Assembly: GCF_009753675.1 (NCBI RefSeq)
Contig: NZ_WQLV01000007.1
Coordinates: forward strand, 186,001 to 250,000
Reading direction: 5' to 3'
Length of the DNA: 64,000 bases
DNA from: Parasedimentitalea huanghaiensis
GTDB lineage: Bacteria; Pseudomonadota; Alphaproteobacteria; Rhodobacterales; Rhodobacteraceae
The notes under the pieces were generated by a model. The model saw only the letters and a program-made list of their open reading frames with translations. It did no database searches and was not told the origin of the DNA. This document shows positions 25,614-36,105 of the stretch, piece after piece. Numbering within the stretch: the first letter of the stretch is position 1; each line of letters begins with the position of its first letter. A program made the translations under genes and the position numbers.

Positions 25614-27290
25614 TTAGAACAAGCCTTCGATCTCGCCTGTCTCATTCAGGCAAATACTTTTGGCTGCTGGATTACGTGGCAGGCCGGGCATAGTCATGAT
25701 GTCACCACAGACCACGACGATGAACCCAGCGCCCGCCGACAGGCGCACTTCGCGAACCGGCACCGAATGGCCAACTGGCGCGCCACGCAGGGTCGGATCA
25801 GTCGAGAACGAGTACTGCGTTTTGGCCATACAGACCGGCAGATTTCCGTAGCCCTGCTCTTCCCATTCATGCAACTGCTTGCGGATCTTGGCATCAGCCA
25901 GAACTTCGTCAGCGCGGTAAATACGCTTGGCGACGGTTTCGATCTTTTCAAACAGTGGCATCTCGTCCGGATAGATCGGTGCAAAGTTGGCCGCATCGGC
26001 ATCAGCGATTTCAGCGACACGGGTTGCCAGGTCTGCAGATCCTTCGGACCCCAGCTCCCAGTGACGCGACAAGATTGCTTCAGAGCCCTGCTCAACCACA
26101 AAGTCCTTGATCGCCTGAACTTCGGCATCGGTGTCCGTGACAAAGTGGTTGATCGCGACAACAACCGGAACACCAAAGCTCTTGAGGTTCTCGATGTGAC
26201 GACCAAGGTTGGCACAACCCGACTGCACTGCGCCAACATTTTCGGTGCCCAGATCGGCCTTGGCTACACCACCGTTCATCTTCATCGCGCGCACAGTCGC
26301 AACCAGAACCACCACCGATGGGGCCAGTCCGGCCTTGCGGCACTTGATGTTCATGAACTTTTCGGCACCTAAGTCAGCACCAAAACCAGCTTCGGTGACA
26401 ACATAGTCCGCTACTTTCAGCGCAGTCTTGGTTGCGATGACCGAGTTACAGCCGTGTGCGATGTTGGCAAATGGACCACCGTGAACAAACGCCGGGTTGT
26501 TTTCCAGCGTCTGCACCAGGTTTGGTTGCATCGCATCTTTCAGCAGCACGGTCATGGCACCATCAGCTTCGATGTCGCGGCAATAAACCGGAGTGCGATC
26601 ACGGCGATAAGCAACAATGATGTCGCCCAGACGTTTTTGCAGGTCTTCCAGGTTGTTGGCCAGGCACAGGATCGCCATCACTTCGGAGGCCACAGTGATG
26701 TCAAAACCGGTTTCGCGTGGGAAACCGTTGGCCACACCGCCCAAAGACGCAGTGATCTGGCGCAGCGCGCGGTCGTTCATGTCAACCACACGACGCCAAG
26801 CCACACGACGAGTGTCGATTTCCAGCGCATTGCCCCAATAGATGTGGTTGTCGATCATGGCTGACAGCAGCGAATGGGCCGAGGTGATCGCGTGGAAGTC
26901 ACCGGTGAAGTGCAGGTTCATGTCCTCCATCGGAACAACCTGTGCGTAACCGCCACCCGCAGCGCCACCCTTCATGCCAAAGTTCGGACCCAAGGACGCC
27001 TCGCGGATACAAACCATGGCGTTTTTGCCAATGCGGTTCAGACCGTCACCCAGACCAACGGTGGTCGTGGTCTTGCCTTCACCAGCTGGAGTTGGGTTGA
27101 TCGCAGTCACCAGAATCAGCTTGCCGTCAGCGCGGTCCTGAACCGAATTGATGAACGACTGGCCGACTTTTGCCTTGTCGTGGCCATAAGGAACTAGGTC
27201 AGCACTGGCGATGCCCAGCTTTTCACCAATTTCCTGGATGGGACGCTTTTGCGCTTCACGCGCAATTTCGATATCGCTTTTGTAGCTCAT
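25614..27290 (-). CDS. fhs: Formate-tetrahydrofolate ligase
   Basis: Makes 10-formyl-tetrahydrofolate from formate, ATP and tetrahydrofolate. The 558-residue protein has the nucleotide loop [10 protein letters not shown] (67-76), the family block [10 protein letters not shown]-like ...[16 protein letters not shown], and the C-terminal ICGD-type segment ([19 protein letters not shown]). ATG 27290 is chosen over the upstream frame start at 27311; AGGGTC precedes it. In marine Roseobacter-type bacteria Fhs and FolD serve oxidation of methyl groups from compounds such as DMSP and glycine betaine (family knowledge). Confidence 0.96.
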   Translation of the reverse strand: MSYKSDIEIAREAQKRPIQEIGEKLGIASADLVPYGHDKAKVGQSFINSVQDRADGKLILVTAINPTPAGEGKTTTTVGLGDGLNRIGKNAMVCIREASLGPNFGMKGGAAGGGYAQVVPMEDMNLHFTGDFHAITSAHSLLSAMIDNHIYWGNALEIDTRRVAWRRVVDMNDRALRQITASLGGVANGFPRETGFDITVASEVMAILCLANNLEDLQKRLGDIIVAYRRDRTPVYCRDIEADGAMTVLLKDAMQPNLVQTLENNPAFVHGGPFANIAHGCNSVIATKTALKVADYVVTEAGFGADLGAEKFMNIKCRKAGLAPSVVVLVATVRAMKMNGGVAKADLGTENVGAVQSGCANLGRHIENLKSFGVPVVVAINHFVTDTDAEVQAIKDFVVEQGSEAILSRHWELGSEGSADLATRVAEIADADAANFAPIYPDEMPLFEKIETVAKRIYRADEVLADAKIRKQLHEWEEQGYGNLPVCMAKTQYSFSTDPTLRGAPVGHSVPVREVRLSAGAGFIVVVCGDIMTMPGLPRNPAAKSICLNETGEIEGLF

Positions 27291-27326
27291 GACCCTGACC
27301 CTTGATCTCAAGTGTTGAAACTTTTT

Positions 27327-27372
27327 GCGGCAGTTTTGCCGACGCTAATCAAGCCATAGCTGGCTCAGCGTC
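27327..27372 (-). promoter_or_regulatory. Structured leader of fhs
   Basis: Two hairpins lie upstream of fhs. One is nested: GACGCT (27341-27346) pairs with AGCGTC (27367-27372), enclosing GCCA-TAGC-TGGC (27353-27364). The other is GGCA-GTTT-TGCC (27329-27340). They do not match a riboswitch I know. Confidence 0.35.
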
Positions 27373-27469
27373 ATTTCAGCATGTGATTTCCGACATTTTC
27401 AGGACGCGAAGCGGCGTCTGTTCCGCGACGAGTTTCGAATTAGATACCCCGCAAAAACACCTATTCCAT

Positions 27470-28045
27470 TTATGGCGCCCAAGCGCGCTGATCTGGAATA
27501 AAAAGTCGCAGCGGCTGGCCAACGGTCAATTTTCCAGGCCGTTCAACCCAAGCCGTGATTCCCCTGCGGTTCTTTGCAGCGGGCTTAAATTTCGGACCAA
27601 ATCCTGCGTGATCTTTTTCAATTTCCTTGGCTGGAAAAATGCAGGGTCGGTTTTCCGTATCTGTAACCACAGTCACCCCATCTGGCCCCTGCAGTCGTGA
27701 CGCTGGTGGCACAAAGGTAAAATCCGGAATACCGCGCACCACAATCGACACGCCCAAATGCGCCGGGTCCACTTTCTCCATGCCCATGTCAGCGGCGATC
27801 AATGCCAGCTCCTCTTCTGACAAGATGCTCAGTTGTCGTACGTTGCGAATTTCAGTTCCCTGAGGATAAAGGTTCTTCACCCGCACACAGGACTCGCGAT
27901 TGACACCTGCATGCCGTGCACCGGCATCGCCCTCAAACCCTAGATCCATAGTTGAAACTGGTTTGGCTCTTAATCCGTCATTTGCAGCAACGTGCCCGAG
28001 CCATGTAATCACACCCTGAAATTCGGTTTCGATCAACGTTGGCAT
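27470..28045 (-). CDS. MOSC-domain protein
   Basis: A 191-residue MOSC protein; the domain is found in molybdenum cofactor sulfurases and in YiiM-type reductases, with a cysteine that carries sulphur. The family pattern is visible in GDAGARHAGVNRESCVRVKNLYP (about 39-60) with a Cys, and in ELALIAADMGMEKVDPAHLG. GGGG and an A-rich spacer precede the ATG. It stands alone; molybdenum-cofactor genes are not nearby. Confidence 0.8.
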   Translation of the reverse strand: MPTLIETEFQGVITWLGHVAANDGLRAKPVSTMDLGFEGDAGARHAGVNRESCVRVKNLYPQGTEIRNVRQLSILSEEELALIAADMGMEKVDPAHLGVSIVVRGIPDFTFVPPASRLQGPDGVTVVTDTENRPCIFPAKEIEKDHAGFGPKFKPAAKNRRGITAWVERPGKLTVGQPLRLFIPDQRAWAP

Positions 28046-28095
28046 GTCTTTTCCCCTAGCGCGCTCTGGTTTTCAGTTTTGCCAACACGCCCGTT

Positions 28096-28875
28096 CTATG
28101 TCGGAATGTCCAGCTTGAAAAAGAGCCGACGGAAAGAAAACAAAACTGATCCATCAGGCTTGCGTGGGTAAACCGTTTCGATTTCAGCATCATAAAGCTC
28201 AATCAGGTGTTTTTGCTCGGCCTGCTGCAATGTGGCTAGCACGGGCCTCGCAAACGTTGACTCTGTGAACCTGCGAACGGGATGCCCTTCATCAGCCGAT
28301 GGCAGGTGTTGCAGATAGTCCGTTTCCCAAACATCAACACTGCCAAATTGTGAAAGTAACGCATGGTACTCTGTCGCTTTCAGGATCCCCGGCCCCGACT
28401 GCGCATCGAAACGCCCGGGGTAATGGCGATCAACCAGATCATGCCACAACTGGTGTGATGGCGCTTGGTTCTGATTGGGCAGTTGAACCGCAAGAATTCC
28501 GCCTGCTGGCAGCATTGCCACCAACCTTGGCAGCAACGCATCATGATCGGGTAGCCAGTGAAGAACTGCGTTGCAAAAAATAAGAGCCGGTGAGGTCTCT
28601 GGTTCCCAGTGTGCAACATCCGCTTCGACCAGATCATCATAGATATCAAGCGCGGCTGCTTTTGCCAGCATCGCCGGGGAACTGTCTACCCCAACTAACT
28701 GTCTGCCCCGAAACCGGGTTGCCAAGATCGGCCCGACGGTCCCTGCCCCACACCCCAGATCGCATATACCGCCGTCAGGCAATGATCCGATGCGCATTAG
28801 CAGATCAAGCGCAGGTCGTAGTCGAAGCCCTGCAAACTGCCCGTACAAACCCGGCTTCCAGTCAAGCTCGCTCAT
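28096..28875 (-). CDS. Class I SAM methyltransferase, trans-aconitate type
   Basis: A 259-residue SAM-dependent methyltransferase. Motif I is ICDLGCGAGTVGP, motif II VGVDSSPAML, and ALIFCNAVLHWLPDH follows; the C-terminal half (QLPNQNQAPSHQLWHDLVD, HLPSADEGHPVRRFTEST, split) resembles trans-aconitate 2-methyltransferase (Tam). The ATG at 28875 has GGAGAG six bases upstream; the longer frame to 28905 runs into the adjacent palindrome and is rejected. Substrate is inferred only from resemblance. Confidence 0.82.
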   Translation of the reverse strand: MSELDWKPGLYGQFAGLRLRPALDLLMRIGSLPDGGICDLGCGAGTVGPILATRFRGRQLVGVDSSPAMLAKAAALDIYDDLVEADVAHWEPETSPALIFCNAVLHWLPDHDALLPRLVAMLPAGGILAVQLPNQNQAPSHQLWHDLVDRHYPGRFDAQSGPGILKATEYHALLSQFGSVDVWETDYLQHLPSADEGHPVRRFTESTFARPVLATLQQAEQKHLIELYDAEIETVYPRKPDGSVLFSFRRLFFKLDIPT

Positions 28876-28889
28876 TGTATCTCTCCAGA

Positions 28890-28939
28890 CAGCGACGTAA
28901 TACATTGTATACCATGGTACACAATGTATTACGTCGCTG
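28890..28939. repeat. 50-bp near-perfect palindrome
   Basis: Two 25-base arms (28890-28914 and 28915-28939) with a single mismatched pair (28909/28920) and no loop. The centre is TACCATGGTA. It lies between the methyltransferase start and the ftsH terminator, where the methyltransferase promoter would be. It could be a cruciform, an operator, or a folded leader of the methyltransferase mRNA. Confidence 0.8.
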
Positions 28940-28943
28940 CAAA

Positions 28944-28973
28944 CAAAAAGGCCGCGCAGAGCGCGGCCTTTTG
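28944..28973. terminator. Intrinsic terminator after ftsH, bidirectional
   Basis: A 12-bp stem AAAAGGCCGCGC with GCGCGGCCTTTT and loop AGA, 16 bases after the ftsH stop. T-runs on both strands. It closes the long minus-strand tolQ-to-ftsH cluster. Confidence 0.9.
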
Positions 28974-28988
28974 TGAGCTTTGCCTAAT

Positions 28989-30908
28989 TTAGGCCGAAGG
29001 TTCTGGTTCCATGTCACCCTCGGGAGGTGACTTCTTCGGCTTGGCCTTGGGAACGGCAGTGACCGAGGTATTACCTTGATCAGCATCGTCATCTTCGTCA
29101 TCGCTTGCACTGGGCAAATCGCCATTCATGACGCGTTTGATCTCTTCGCCGGTCAGCGTTTCATATTCCAGCAAACCCTGCGCCAGACGTTCAAAGCCTT
29201 CGCTGTTGTCAGTCAGGATCTTACGTGCGCGCTCATAGCCTTCATCGATCAGGCGTTTAACCTCACCTTCAATCAGCTCTTTGGTTGCAGCCGAAACAGA
29301 GAACCCGCCAGCGCCGCCATTGTTCTGATACCCGGCAGCAGCCTCTTGGTAGTCAATGTTGCCAACTTTATCAGACATGCCCCATTGCATCACCATAGCC
29401 CGCGCCAGTCCGGATGCCTGCTGGATATCACCGGCAGGACCGTTGGACACTTCGCTCTCACCATATTTGATGATTTCAGCGGCCTTGCCCGCCATCGCCA
29501 TGGCCAGACGCTGGTGACATTCTTCCTTGAACATATTCAACCGGTCAAACTCTGGCAGGCTCATCACCATGCCCAGTGCACCACCACGCGGAATGATGGT
29601 CGCCTTATAAACCGGGTCACACTTGGGCAGGGAAATCCCCACAACCGCGTGGCCAGCCTCGTGATAGGCAGTCATTTCCTTTTGTTCCTGGGTCATCACC
29701 ATCGATCGACGCTCGGCGCCCATCATCACCTTGTCTTTGGCACTTTCAAAGTCATCCATGGTGACAAAACGACGGCCAATACGGGCCGCCATCAGGGCGG
29801 CTTCGTTCACCAGGTTGGCTAGATCCGCACCAGAGAAACCCGGTGTACCACGCGCGATGATGCGCAGATCAACATCTGGGCCCAGCGGAGTCTTACGCGC
29901 ATGCACGCCCAGGATTTTTTCGCGGCCTTTGATGTCAGGATTGCCAACAGTCACGTTCCGGTCAAAACGACCCGGACGCAGCAGGGCCGGGTCCAACACG
30001 TCTTTACGGTTGGTGGCAGCCAAGATGATCACACCTTCGTTGGCTTCAAAACCATCCATCTCAACCAGCAACTGGTTCAATGTCTGCTCACGCTCGTCGT
30101 TACCACCGCCATAACCGGCACCACGGTGGCGACCTACAGCGTCGATTTCATCGATGAACACAATACACGGCGCGTTCTTCTTCGCCTGTTCAAACATGTC
30201 GCGAACACGGGATGCACCCACACCAACAAACATCTCAACAAAGTCAGAACCCGAAATCGTAAAGAACGGAACACCCGCTTCACCAGCAATCGCTCGTGCC
30301 AACAGTGTTTTACCAGTGCCCGGAGGGCCCACCAGCAGTGCACCTTTGGGGATCTTGCCGCCCAAACGGCTGAACTTCTGCGGGTTGCGCAGGAATTCTA
30401 CGATCTCTTCCAGCTCTTCCTTGGCTTCGTCGATGCCAGCAACATCGTCAAACGTCACTCGACCGTGCTTTTCGGTCAGCATCTTGGCCTTGGACTTACC
30501 AAAGCCCATGGCGCCACCTTTGCCGCCACCCTGCATCCGGTTCATGAAGTAGACCCAAACGCCGATCAGCAACAGAAACGGCAGCAGCGTCAACAAGAAC
30601 GCCTGGAACCCGGATTGGGCCTGCTTTTCAGCACGGACAGGGATGTTGTTCTCGATCAGCAACTTTGTCACTTCGGCATCTGATGGCTTGATGGTGACAT
30701 AGGTATTGCCGTCGGAGCCGGAGAACCGAATCTGTTCGCCGTCCAGGATGACGTTGCTCACGCCACCTCCTTCAACGGCGGTGACGAAGTCGGAAAAGGT
30801 TCTTTCCTGGCTCTGCATCGTGCTGCTCGAGCCGCTGAACATATTGAACAGGGCCAAGACCAGCAGAAACAGAATAACCCAGAAGGCGATATTACGTGCG
30901 TTGCCCAA
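28989..30908 (-). CDS. ftsH: ATP-dependent zinc metalloprotease FtsH
   Basis: Membrane-anchored AAA+ protease that degrades misplaced membrane proteins and unstable regulators. The 639-residue protein has two N-terminal membrane helices (7-26 and about 102-122), Walker A GPPGTGKT (194-201), Walker [10 protein letters not shown], the second region of homology RPGRFDR (311-317) and zinc site HEAGH (416-420). The start codon is TTG at 30908 with AGGAG seven bases upstream, and no better in-frame ATG exists before the first helix. It follows tilS. Confidence 0.96.
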   Translation of the reverse strand: MGNARNIAFWVILFLLVLALFNMFSGSSSTMQSQERTFSDFVTAVEGGGVSNVILDGEQIRFSGSDGNTYVTIKPSDAEVTKLLIENNIPVRAEKQAQSGFQAFLLTLLPFLLLIGVWVYFMNRMQGGGKGGAMGFGKSKAKMLTEKHGRVTFDDVAGIDEAKEELEEIVEFLRNPQKFSRLGGKIPKGALLVGPPGTGKTLLARAIAGEAGVPFFTISGSDFVEMFVGVGASRVRDMFEQAKKNAPCIVFIDEIDAVGRHRGAGYGGGNDEREQTLNQLLVEMDGFEANEGVIILAATNRKDVLDPALLRPGRFDRNVTVGNPDIKGREKILGVHARKTPLGPDVDLRIIARGTPGFSGADLANLVNEAALMAARIGRRFVTMDDFESAKDKVMMGAERRSMVMTQEQKEMTAYHEAGHAVVGISLPKCDPVYKATIIPRGGALGMVMSLPEFDRLNMFKEECHQRLAMAMAGKAAEIIKYGESEVSNGPAGDIQQASGLARAMVMQWGMSDKVGNIDYQEAAAGYQNNGGAGGFSVSAATKELIEGEVKRLIDEGYERARKILTDNSEGFERLAQGLLEYETLTGEEIKRVMNGDLPSASDDEDDDADQGNTSVTAVPKAKPKKSPPEGDMEPEPSA

Positions 30909-30985
30909 GGCAGCTCTCCTAGTTTTCGAAGCGTGCCATTCGGCGCGCCTGCTTTGACACTAAAATAAGGATCATTCGGGCAGGT

Positions 30986-32233
30986 TCAATGCGATAAAAG
31001 GCTTGCATAGAACTCTTCCTCAGATTTTGCCGTTTTAGCCGTCCATTTGTTGCCCATTGCCGCCAGTGGAGCAGCCACCAATTCTTGCGCGTTCCACAGG
31101 GCTGGCGTCGTTTCAAGCACCACTCCGGGACATCCCAATTGGCGCCAGTCCGGGCAAAGCAACAGGCCCGCCTTACCCAGCGACCGCACCTCAATACCCG
31201 AGGGGTCACCACCAGACAAGAGCCAGCGATTGTCCCACAGCTGACCAGGCTGGACAGCCTCATTACCTACCGCATTCAGCTCGCGACAAATCCAGACGCG
31301 TCCCGTTCGGCCCAAAATACGGCAGCCCCCAAGCGTCAGTGAACTGCCTGAACGAACCGCTTCAAGTGCCTCGCCCATAGCCCGGCGACGCAGGGGGTAA
31401 GTCGCCCCCGAAACCCACTGCAAGGCTCGCGTCAGCACCCGATGCAGAATTTCATCTGGCAGACCGCCCAGCTTGGACTGATCCAGAACCACCGCCCCCA
31501 AAACAATCTGCGCGACGTCTCGTGCTGAGATAAAGCTATAGTGTTCAAGTGCTTCCCGTGCCGTGGCCATATTCTCTGCAACCGTCGACAAGGCAGCCGT
31601 GGACAAGCCTAATGGCTCTAACAGGTCCATTGCCTGACGGATCCGAACCCGTTCGAACCTCTGATCATGATTTGAAGGATCCTCGATCCAGGTCTGATCA
31701 AGCGCGGTGAGATAGTCGCGCAACTGCGCCCGTGTCACCGCCAGTAAGGGGCGAAGCAGGGTTACCTTCTCCAATTGGCGACGGACAGGAATTGCCGACA
31801 ACCCATCGACCCCAGCAGATCGCGCCAGCCGCATCAACACGGTTTCCGCCTGATCATCTGCGGTATGCCCCAGCGCCAGAACCGGGATGTCATTGCGGCT
31901 GGCCCATGCCTCCAACAGTTGGTATCGCGCTTGTCGTGCCTGGTCTTGCAGGTTGCCATCGCCCTGCCAGCCCTGCCATTGCAAAACTTCGTGATCAACG
32001 CCCAGTTTGGTGGCCATCTCGGAGACCTGCTGCGCTTCCTGCGCTGAATCCGCGCGCAGCCCATGATCGACGGTTGCGGCCAGTATTTCGACATCTTGCC
32101 CCTGAAAGCACTGCATCAGGATATGCAGCAGAGCCATCGAATCGCCCCCGCCTGACAAGGCGACCCCCAAACGGCGAGGCAGCGGCGTCATAAAATGACC
32201 CCGCACCTCCGATAGTAAATTCATATTCTGCAT
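30986..32233 (-). CDS. tilS: tRNA(Ile)-lysidine synthetase
   Basis: Adds lysine to C34 of the CAU-anticodon tRNA(Ile) so it reads AUA. The 415-residue protein has the PP-loop SGGGDS (27-32) of N-type ATP pyrophosphatases and the family segments GHTADDQAETVLMRLARSAG and RPLLAVTRAQLRDYL, both near the usual positions. It begins nine bases after the cpoB stop; an internal ATG at 32224 is an alternative start. It is usual upstream of ftsH. Confidence 0.94.
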   Translation of the reverse strand: MQNMNLLSEVRGHFMTPLPRRLGVALSGGGDSMALLHILMQCFQGQDVEILAATVDHGLRADSAQEAQQVSEMATKLGVDHEVLQWQGWQGDGNLQDQARQARYQLLEAWASRNDIPVLALGHTADDQAETVLMRLARSAGVDGLSAIPVRRQLEKVTLLRPLLAVTRAQLRDYLTALDQTWIEDPSNHDQRFERVRIRQAMDLLEPLGLSTAALSTVAENMATAREALEHYSFISARDVAQIVLGAVVLDQSKLGGLPDEILHRVLTRALQWVSGATYPLRRRAMGEALEAVRSGSSLTLGGCRILGRTGRVWICRELNAVGNEAVQPGQLWDNRWLLSGGDPSGIEVRSLGKAGLLLCPDWRQLGCPGVVLETTPALWNAQELVAAPLAAMGNKWTAKTAKSEEEFYASLLSH

Positions 32234-32241
32234 CTCTTAGG

Positions 32242-33060
32242 TCAAGAACAGCCTAGGCTCGCCCTCTCCTGCTCGGCTGCAGGAACAATCTCCGATTCGG
32301 GAAACCGGGCCTTGATCTCGGACAGTGTGATACAAGCTTGGCTGGTTTGACCCAAATTCCTAAGCGTGTAGCCAAGCTCAAGCAGCGCTTGTGGCGCCAT
32401 CGGCCCAGTGGGACTGGCACTAAAGGCAGCCAGGAATGCATGTCCTGCCTCTTTGGTGACGCCCAATCCGTTTAGTGACTTGCCGCGGTTAAAGTGGGCC
32501 TCAACGGCCAGCGGGCTGCCGGGATAGGTCACATTGAAGCTGGCAAACCGCGCTGCCGCATCCTGATAGTTTTCTTCAGTCAGTGCTGCCATGGCAGCGT
32601 CAAAGTCAGCCCGCTCACCCAGTGCCAGCTCGCCCGAGGTATCAATGGTGCTCTCTCCAGTGGTTGGAAGCGTTTCGATGCCGCCGCCCAGTGTCGAAGT
32701 TTCACCAAGCTGGCTGATATCGCCGCCTTCCAGCTCGACCAGTCTGAATTCCAGATCCCCAATACGGTTGGTGCCATCCGTCACCACGCTGTTGATCCGG
32801 TGTTCCAGCTGCTCCGTCTGAGAGGTCAGGCCCTGCAAAGCATTCTCAATGGCGCCAACCCGGTCCAACACCGTGTTGCCACCCAGATTGGTGGCAGGCG
32901 CCCCTGTGGTCGACAACTCGCGTTTCAAGCGCTGGATTTCGACATGCAGAACCGTGAGTTCCTGGCGGATATCTGCCAGAGTTTGCTGATCCTGTGCCCG
33001 CAGGCCAGCAGGAAAGAAGCTAACAGCCGCAACAGCAGCAAGAACATAAAGACGCATCAT
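32242..33060 (-). CDS. cpoB: Tol-Pal system protein CpoB (YbgF)
   Basis: A 272-residue periplasmic protein that links Tol-Pal to peptidoglycan synthesis during division. It has a signal peptide (LYVLAAVAAVSFFPAGLRAQ), a coiled-coil trimerisation region (about 28-85) and C-terminal TPR repeats (NYQDAAARFASFNVTYPGSPL, SLNGLGVTKEAGHAFLAAF, split). The pal stop and this ATG are directly adjacent. Position and domain order are those of the standard Tol-Pal cluster. Confidence 0.93.
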   Translation of the reverse strand: MMRLYVLAAVAAVSFFPAGLRAQDQQTLADIRQELTVLHVEIQRLKRELSTTGAPATNLGGNTVLDRVGAIENALQGLTSQTEQLEHRINSVVTDGTNRIGDLEFRLVELEGGDISQLGETSTLGGGIETLPTTGESTIDTSGELALGERADFDAAMAALTEENYQDAAARFASFNVTYPGSPLAVEAHFNRGKSLNGLGVTKEAGHAFLAAFSASPTGPMAPQALLELGYTLRNLGQTSQACITLSEIKARFPESEIVPAAEQERASLGCS

Positions 33061-33558
33061 TTACCCCGTCAGCCCACCAGCCAGAATAGTCACAGCCCGG
33101 CGGTTTTTCGAATAGCAGCTTTCATCCGAACAGATTTCAAGCGGGCGCTCTTTGCCATAGGTCAGAACCTTGATGCGGCTCCCGGCGACACCGCGCGACA
33201 CCAGATACTCGCGCGCGGAATTGGCGCGGCGTGCTCCGAGGGCAAGGTTATACTCGCGGGTCCCCTGCTCGTCTGCATGGCCTTCGATGGTGGCATTGTA
33301 ATCGGTATTGGCCAGCAACCAGTTGGCCTGCGCCAGCAGAATGCCCTGAGCCTCGGTTGTCAGCCCGGACTCATTCACCACAAACAGCACCCGGTCGCCA
33401 ATTTCCTGCTGGAAATAGGCCGGGCTGGTCTGGTCCGCGACACCTGCCGCGCCACCTGAATTCAGGTCTGTTGTATTGCTGTTATCCCAGGCCGCGTTGG
33501 TACAGGCCGAAAGACCCAGTGCCGAAATAACCAGAATTGCTTTTGTTAAACCACTCAT
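33061..33558 (-). CDS. pal: Peptidoglycan-associated lipoprotein Pal
   Basis: A 165-residue outer-membrane lipoprotein with lipobox ALGLSAC and an OmpA domain (about 55-160: VLFVVNESGLTTEAQGILLA, IEGHADEQGTREYNLALGARR). It binds peptidoglycan and TolB and draws the outer membrane inward at division. Two cysteines, CSDESC, near the C-terminus are typical of alphaproteobacterial Pal. Follows tolB after 82 bases. Confidence 0.96.
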   Translation of the reverse strand: MSGLTKAILVISALGLSACTNAAWDNSNTTDLNSGGAAGVADQTSPAYFQQEIGDRVLFVVNESGLTTEAQGILLAQANWLLANTDYNATIEGHADEQGTREYNLALGARRANSAREYLVSRGVAGSRIKVLTYGKERPLEICSDESCYSKNRRAVTILAGGLTG

Positions 33559-33640
33559 GATGTCAGCCTCATGCTGTTACTCTATATTTCGTTGACCCTA
33601 TCACAGGCTATTTTGCCTTGCCATGGGGCTGATCTGCTTC

Positions 33641-34969
33641 TTACTTCTGCAAGGGCGACCATGCTGGGTCCGAGGCCCCATCTGGGGTTCGCACCGGTTT
33701 TAGGTTCCGCCCCGAGATATCCACCGAATACAGCAAGGCCCGCCCGTTGGCGCCCTGAGTTTCACGGGTGAACATGATCACCCGCCCATTTGGAGACCAG
33801 GTCGGCCCTTCATCCAGGAACGAGGCCGTCAACAGCCGTTCTTCTCCGCCATCCGTGCGCATCACGCCAATGTGGAACCGTCCTTTGTTCTGTTTGGTAA
33901 AGGCGAGCAGATCGCCGCGCGGTGACCAAACCGGGGTGCCATAGCGCCCTTTACCGTGACTGATCCGGCGTGCATCCCCGCCGGTTGCGGCCATAACATA
34001 TAGTTGCTGGCTGCCCGAGCGATCACTTTCAAAGACGATCTGGCTACCATCTGGTGAAAAGGACGGCGCTGTTTCGATGGACGGCGCATTGGTCAACCGT
34101 GTACGCTTGCCGCTGGCGATATCCATTGTGAAGAGATCAGTATTGCCGCCCTGCGACTGCGAGTACACAACGGTGCGACCATCTGGGGAAAACCGCGGCG
34201 CAAAGCTCATGATCCCATCATCCGTAGACAGAACCCGTCGTTTCACCTGCCCCACATCCATCACATGGATCTGCGGAAAGCCACTTTCATAGCTGGTATA
34301 GAGCACCCGGTCACCGGTTGGTGAGAACCGCGGTGCCAGCACGATAGAGGCGCTGTTGGTCAGGTATTGAACATTGGCTCCATCGTAATCCATGATCGCC
34401 AACCGCTTACGCCGGTCGTTCTTGGGCCCATTTTCTGAGACATAGACAACCCGGCTGTCGAAGTACCCGCCCTCACCGGTAATTCTGGTGTAGATCGAAT
34501 CCGCAACTTTATGGGCCATTCTGCGCCAGCCTTCGGTGGTGCCGGTGAATTGCAATCCGCCGCCATCCAACTCTTTGTCGGCAAACACATCATATCCGCG
34601 AAAACGCACTGTCAGCCGATTGCCATTGACGCTAACCGCCCCGGTGATCAGGGCCTGCGCATTCACAGCCTTCCAATCGGCATATTGCACCGGCGCGTTA
34701 AAATCTGTGACTTTGGATATATGCGCCGAGGCTGGGATTTCGCGAAACAACCCGGTGCCGCTCAGGTCGGAGGCAATCACCTGTGCAATCTGCGTCGACA
34801 ACTCCGCTGCAGCGGCGGTTTCGGGGACAAAGCTGGGCACCGCGTAGGGCAGCGGTTCAATCACCCCGTCGGTGATTTCAATTCGCAAAGGCCCGTTTTG
34901 CGCTACAACGGCTCCAGCTGGAGCCATAAGCGTTGCCGCCAGCAGAACACCCGTCAGAAAAGTCCTCAT
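33641..34969 (-). CDS. tolB: Tol-Pal translocation protein TolB
   Basis: A 442-residue periplasmic protein with signal peptide, N-terminal alpha/beta domain, and a C-terminal six-bladed beta-propeller made of repeats such as [40 protein letters not shown] and [20 protein letters not shown]. It links TolA to Pal. Its ATG overlaps the tolA stop by four bases. Confidence 0.96.
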   Translation of the reverse strand: MRTFLTGVLLAATLMAPAGAVVAQNGPLRIEITDGVIEPLPYAVPSFVPETAAAAELSTQIAQVIASDLSGTGLFREIPASAHISKVTDFNAPVQYADWKAVNAQALITGAVSVNGNRLTVRFRGYDVFADKELDGGGLQFTGTTEGWRRMAHKVADSIYTRITGEGGYFDSRVVYVSENGPKNDRRKRLAIMDYDGANVQYLTNSASIVLAPRFSPTGDRVLYTSYESGFPQIHVMDVGQVKRRVLSTDDGIMSFAPRFSPDGRTVVYSQSQGGNTDLFTMDIASGKRTRLTNAPSIETAPSFSPDGSQIVFESDRSGSQQLYVMAATGGDARRISHGKGRYGTPVWSPRGDLLAFTKQNKGRFHIGVMRTDGGEERLLTASFLDEGPTWSPNGRVIMFTRETQGANGRALLYSVDISGRNLKPVRTPDGASDPAWSPLQK

Positions 34970-36093
34970 TTGATCCGCATCCTTTCCGGATTGAACGTCA
35001 TTTCAATATCGCGCCATTGACCATATTTTTCAGGGGGAAGTTGGAACCCCTTTGCCCCACAGCGAATAATCGCCCGTCGTGCAGCCTCGTATGCTTGTTT
35101 TGCGGCAGTCCCAGACCCGCCAGTGCTCGACAACATTCGGATCGTGCCAATGTCCGGCTTGCTTTCCTGGCTGAGGGAGAAACCAACCACAACGGTGGTC
35201 CGCAACGCTTCGCTCGACAGAGAGCCAACATTCCAGCAATTTGAAACCGCAATCCGAAACCCTGTCAGCTCGACATCCGTCAAAGGTGGCCCTGAGGGCT
35301 CGGGTGCAATCACATCCGCACCACCAGACAGGGCCTCGGCCAGAGCATCAGCAACCGCATCACTGGTTTCTTCTTGCGGCTGTTCAGGTGGTGTTTCCTG
35401 GGTCGCTGTTTCAACCGGCGGCTCGGGTGGTGTTGGCCGTCTGGGCCGCGTTTTGGGGCGCAGCGATTGGCTCGGCGCAGCGCTAACCGCCTCGTCCTGC
35501 ACTTCGGCTTCGGTCACAATACGATCATTTGCAGCTTCGGGCGCAGTTGCTTCCTGCACGTCTTGTTGGGTCTCCGAGCCTTCATCTGGCACAATTTCCG
35601 GCTGCACAACGTCATCCACAGCCGTATCCGGCGCAGGCGGCGCAATTGGAACAGGGGCAACGCGGTCAGCAGGTTGTGCTGGCTGAGCCTCAGCTGTTTC
35701 AGGCAGTAGCGCAGGAATATCCGGCAGCGCAGGCGGCTCCGGGGCTTGCGGCACTGGGTCGGGGGTTGGTTCGGGCTCCGGCCGATCCACAACCTCGGGA
35801 TCTGGCGCGGGGGGGGCAATGGGTTCCGGGGGCAAGGCCTCTGGTTCGACATCGCTCTGCGGTGTTAGCTCTGGTGCTGGCGCATCCTGCTGCGGCACAG
35901 TCAGGGCAGCCAGGTCATCTGCAATTTCAGGTGCGGTGTGCTGCTGGCTTAGCAGTGCAAATTCAGCCGTGCTGATCACCGAGACTTCCTGCACCTGAAA
36001 CGGCAATGGCTCAGACGGAAACCAGGCGCCAAACACCACCCATCCCATCAGCCCGACATGGGCCGTCAGAGATATTTTGGTCCCGGTTTGCAA
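34966..36093 (-). CDS. tolA: TolA, Pro/Glu-rich energy transducer
   Basis: A 375-residue TonB/TolA-type protein with one N-terminal membrane helix, a long Pro/Glu/Ala-rich periplasmic spacer (about 60-270) and a C-terminal globular domain ([20 protein letters not shown] ... [19 protein letters not shown]). It lacks the long Ala/Lys helix of enterobacterial TolA and uses an extended spacer instead, as is common in this group. The start is TTG at 36093, with GGAG seven bases upstream and 12 bases after tolR. Energised by TolQR. Confidence 0.9.
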   Translation of the reverse strand: MQTGTKISLTAHVGLMGWVVFGAWFPSEPLPFQVQEVSVISTAEFALLSQQHTAPEIADDLAALTVPQQDAPAPELTPQSDVEPEALPPEPIAPPAPDPEVVDRPEPEPTPDPVPQAPEPPALPDIPALLPETAEAQPAQPADRVAPVPIAPPAPDTAVDDVVQPEIVPDEGSETQQDVQEATAPEAANDRIVTEAEVQDEAVSAAPSQSLRPKTRPRRPTPPEPPVETATQETPPEQPQEETSDAVADALAEALSGGADVIAPEPSGPPLTDVELTGFRIAVSNCWNVGSLSSEALRTTVVVGFSLSQESKPDIGTIRMLSSTGGSGTAAKQAYEAARRAIIRCGAKGFQLPPEKYGQWRDIEMTFNPERMRIK

Positions 36094-36105
36094 GGTACTG
36101 CTCCG

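Noticed and set aside
25548-26372. 274-codon frame antisense to fhs
   Set aside because: It is fully inside fhs and starts within the hairpin region; no independent support.
29076-29822. 248-codon frame antisense to ftsH
   Set aside because: Complete overlap with ftsH, whose motifs are all intact on the other strand.
32494-33459. 321-codon frame antisense to cpoB and pal
   Set aside because: It covers two certain genes on the other strand and shows no recognisable motif.
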